From Planctomycetes bacterium UBA2386 (GTDB lineage: Bacteria; Planctomycetota; UBA1135; UBA2386), in assembly GCA_002343845.1 (NCBI GenBank), contig DDSQ01000117.1:5151-29598 (forward strand): a stretch of 24,448 nucleotides of DNA. Reading direction: 5' to 3'. Of the stretch, positions 22,673-24,448 are shown one piece after another (position 1 is the stretch's first letter; each line of letters begins with the position of its first letter). The notes under the pieces were generated by a model. That model was given only the letters and a program-made list of their open reading frames with translations, ran no database searches and was not told where the DNA came from. Position numbers and translations under genes: made by a program.

Positions 22673-23851
22673 ATGCGCCTGCTCCTCGTAGCGCCCTTCG
22701 TACCGAACCCTCGCGCCAAGCATGGTGGCGGAGCGTATCTGGGCAGCCTCGCCGGTGCGCTTGCCAAACAAGCCGACATTGGCCTCGTGGCGCTCGTCGC
22801 CCCGGATGAGGAAACAAACCCGGACCAGTCCGTTCCCTGGCAATGGCAGAGGCTCGTGGCCGCACCCGCGCCTCGCCGCGGGATCCTTCGCCTCCCCCAT
22901 CAGTTGCGGATGCTGTGGCACTGGCGCCAACTGCCCCTGGTGGCGGCAAAGGCCTGGCACCCGGCCGTGGTCCGCGCGATTGCCGAAGCCCGCGCTCATT
23001 GGCGCCCGGACGCCGCCCTCGTCGAGATGGCGCAGATGGCGCAGTACCTGCCCGCTCTGCACGGCCTGCCGACGGTGCTCACCGACCACGAGAACGGGTG
23101 CCCTGCGAACACCCGCACCGGACTCGGCCCCGCCGGGGATCGGCGCGATCGCGCCCTCTGGCTGCGATACGTACGCCACTTCCATGCAATGGCCGACGTG
23201 GTGCAGGCCCTGACGGTCGAGGACGCCCACGACCTGCACGTCCTGCTCGGCCGCGAGGTCGAAGTGCGCCCGCCGGTCCTCGAGACGCCCGCGCAACCAG
23301 CGTCGCCGGCGCAAGCACCCCCTCGCGCGTTGTTCCTCGGCGACTACCGCCACCAACCCAACCCCGAAGCGGCGCGCGTGCTCGTCCGCGACGTGCTGCC
23401 AGTCGTGCGTCAGTCCGTTCCGTCGGCGGAGCTCTGGCTGGCCGGTCCGAATGCCGACGTCCTCGCCGATCTCGCCGGCGCGCCAGGTGTGCGCATCCTC
23501 GGATTCGTGCCGGACCTCGCGTCGTTGTTCCGGGACGTGCGCATGGTGCTGGCGCCGGTCTGGTCCGGCGGCGGCTTCCGCATGAAGAGCCTCGCAGCGC
23601 TCGCCCACGGCGTTCCCGTGGTGACCAATGCCCTCGGCGCCCGCGGCTGCACGCCGCCAACCGCCGCCCGCGTCGTCGTCGAGTCCGTCGCCGACCTCGC
23701 TGCAGCGACCGTGACCTGGCTGCGCGATGCGAACGCGGCCGGTGTCGCTGGTGCTGCGGCGTACGCGTGGGCGCAACGGGAACTCGCCGTCGATGCCGTG
23801 GCGACGCGCCAACTCGCGCGCCTGCGCCAGATCATCGACGCCGACCGATGA
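22673..23851 (+). CDS. Glycosyltransferase, GT4-like (GT-B fold)
   Basis: This 392-residue protein has the two-domain layout of GT-B glycosyltransferases. The N-terminal domain begins LLLVAPFVPNP and has the Gly loop HGGGAYLGSLAGALA (from residue 17). The C-terminal domain has FLGDYRHQPNPEAARVLV (the start of the second Rossmann domain, after a Pro/Ala linker), AELWLAGPN, GVRILGFVPDLASLFRDVR, and the nucleotide-sugar binding region PVWSGGGFRMKSLAALAHG with PVVTN (about 295-320), as in GT4-like enzymes that transfer a sugar from an activated donor. The acceptor is unknown; polysaccharide or glycolipid synthesis is likely. No membrane segment or signal is seen. It is convergent with a radical SAM gene (stops 9 bp apart), which does not reveal its pathway. 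Confidence 0.84.
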   Translation: MRLLLVAPFVPNPRAKHGGGAYLGSLAGALAKQADIGLVALVAPDEETNPDQSVPWQWQRLVAAPAPRRGILRLPHQLRMLWHWRQLPLVAAKAWHPAVVRAIAEARAHWRPDAALVEMAQMAQYLPALHGLPTVLTDHENGCPANTRTGLGPAGDRRDRALWLRYVRHFHAMADVVQALTVEDAHDLHVLLGREVEVRPPVLETPAQPASPAQAPPRALFLGDYRHQPNPEAARVLVRDVLPVVRQSVPSAELWLAGPNADVLADLAGAPGVRILGFVPDLASLFRDVRMVLAPVWSGGGFRMKSLAALAHGVPVVTNALGARGCTPPTAARVVVESVADLAAATVTWLRDANAAGVAGAAAYAWAQRELAVDAVATRQLARLRQIIDADR

Positions 23852-23863
23852 CGGCCGGCGTCA
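23849..23863. terminator. Small dyad containing both convergent stop codons
   Basis: TGACG (23849-23853) pairs with CGTCA (23859-23863) around GCCGG. The left arm starts with the glycosyltransferase stop and the right arm ends with the complement of the radical SAM stop. The stem is only 5 bp, so a termination role is uncertain. Confidence 0.25.
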
Positions 23864-24448
23864 GGCCTTGACGGCTGGCTGCGGTGCTGGCGCGACGGAC
23901 TTCGCGGACGGCTGCTTGCGCAGCTTGAACTTCCGCAGCGTCTCCTGCAGGAACGACTCCATCTTCGACGTCTCCTTGCCGCGCACGAAGTTCCACAGGA
24001 TGCGGAAGACGCGACCCGGGTGGAAGAAGAAGCTGTTCAGGTAGAAGGCCGCGACGACCTTGTACTTCCAGCGCGTCAGCTGCTTCGCGGTGAACGCGTC
24101 GCAGAACTTGCGGTCCTCGGAGAGGAACTTGTTGTGCACGTAGATCGGCAGCTTCAGGAAGGCGTCGGTGTAGCTGACCTTGCCCTCCTTCTCGAGTTGC
24201 CGCGTGATCTCGGTGCTCGGCAGCGGGAAGAAGAACCCGGCGCTCACGTCGTCGATGCCCGCCCGGCCGAGTCGCGCTGCGAGGCGCACCGTCGCCTGCA
24301 TGTCTTCTTTCTCGTCGGTCGGATACGCGAGCACGAAGAAGGCGCCGACGTTGAGACCGGCCTTGACCGACGCGTGCACGGCACGGAAGAGCTTCTCGTC
24401 GGTCAGCATCTTCTTCATGTGCTTGCGCGTGCGTTCGCTGCCCGACTC
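23861..24448 (-). CDS. Radical SAM protein (probably B12-binding type), C-terminal part
   Basis: The frame stays open to the right edge, so the 195 visible residues are the C-terminal part and the start lies outside. The ATG at 24418 is internal: upstream codons read ESGSERTRKHMKKML, the conserved ES-GS motif of radical SAM enzymes in the Elp3/MiaB/NifB-like domain. Next come VHASVKAGLNVGAFFVLAYP with TDEKEDM and, later, FFFPLPSTEITRQLEKEG, the order typical of B12-binding-domain radical SAM enzymes that act on lipids, isoprenoids or anaerobic ring pathways. The end is basic and Ala/Pro-rich (KLRKQPSAKSVAPAPQPA). The CxxxCxxC cluster and any B12 domain would be outside the window, so the B12 type and reaction are inferred. 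Confidence 0.78.
   Translation of the reverse strand, partial: ESGSERTRKHMKKMLTDEKLFRAVHASVKAGLNVGAFFVLAYPTDEKEDMQATVRLAARLGRAGIDDVSAGFFFPLPSTEITRQLEKEGKVSYTDAFLKLPIYVHNKFLSEDRKFCDAFTAKQLTRWKYKVVAAFYLNSFFFHPGRVFRILWNFVRGKETSKMESFLQETLRKFKLRKQPSAKSVAPAPQPAVKA

Noticed and set aside
22547..23812. 421-codon minus-strand frame opposite the glycosyltransferase
   Set aside because: Low-complexity shadow composition; the plus strand has clear GT-B motifs.
24416..24418. ATG at 24418 as the start of the radical SAM gene
   Set aside because: The codons upstream to the window edge encode the conserved ESGSER motif, so this Met is internal.

Overview
The window is very GC-rich chromosomal DNA with dense coding, codons ending mostly in G or C, and no transposase, integrase, tRNA, rRNA or CRISPR array that I can recognise. 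Several genes suggest an environmental Planctomycetota bacterium or a near relative: a secreted kelch-type protein with a GSGC-containing C-terminal module, a large glycine-rich lipoprotein, HEAT-repeat proteins, and a B12-type radical SAM enzyme beside a glycosyltransferase. That placement is inference; no marker gene proves it.

Layout. 1-239 is the start of a minus-strand HEAT-like gene cut by the window edge. 513-1640 is a sterol desaturase-family membrane protein, meeting tail-to-tail (38-bp overlap) a secreted kelch protein (1603-2970, minus). Divergent from that is a cysteine-desulfurase-like class V aminotransferase (3038-4282), then a secreted DUF2911-like protein (4371-4955), a TVP38/TMEM64-type membrane protein (minus, 4962-5669) and a small DUF3634-like protein (5849-6136).

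The core is an arginine operon, argR-argC-argB-argD-argF-argG-argH-argA (6221-13885). Almost every junction is a 4-bp stop/start overlap. It is preceded by a promoter covered by two ARG-box-like dyads whose centres are exactly 21 bp apart. After tandem hairpins come a 1164-residue glycine-rich lipoprotein (14153-17647), two further perfect hairpins, and argJ (17773-18957) with its own promoter. Together these genes encode all eight steps from glutamate to arginine (carbamoyl phosphate is made elsewhere), with acetyl recycling by ArgJ, plus the regulator.

The right part holds a coupled minus-strand pair (LysM protein and TrmO tRNA methyltransferase), a phosphatidylserine decarboxylase, a 530-residue HEAT-repeat protein, a family 4-like glycosyltransferase, and the C-terminal part of a radical SAM enzyme running off the right edge.

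Two structural themes run through the window. First, many transcript-initial genes have a -10-like hexamer ending only 6-9 nt before the start codon, so their mRNAs look leaderless, while internal operon genes such as argB and argD have Shine-Dalgarno motifs. Second, gene ends are often marked by perfect hairpins, sometimes in tandem, mostly without a T-tract. I found no defence system, gene cluster for a secondary metabolite or other clearly new system. The best leads are the argR operator, the leaderless promoters, the argF/argG mini-ORF and the glycine-rich lipoprotein.
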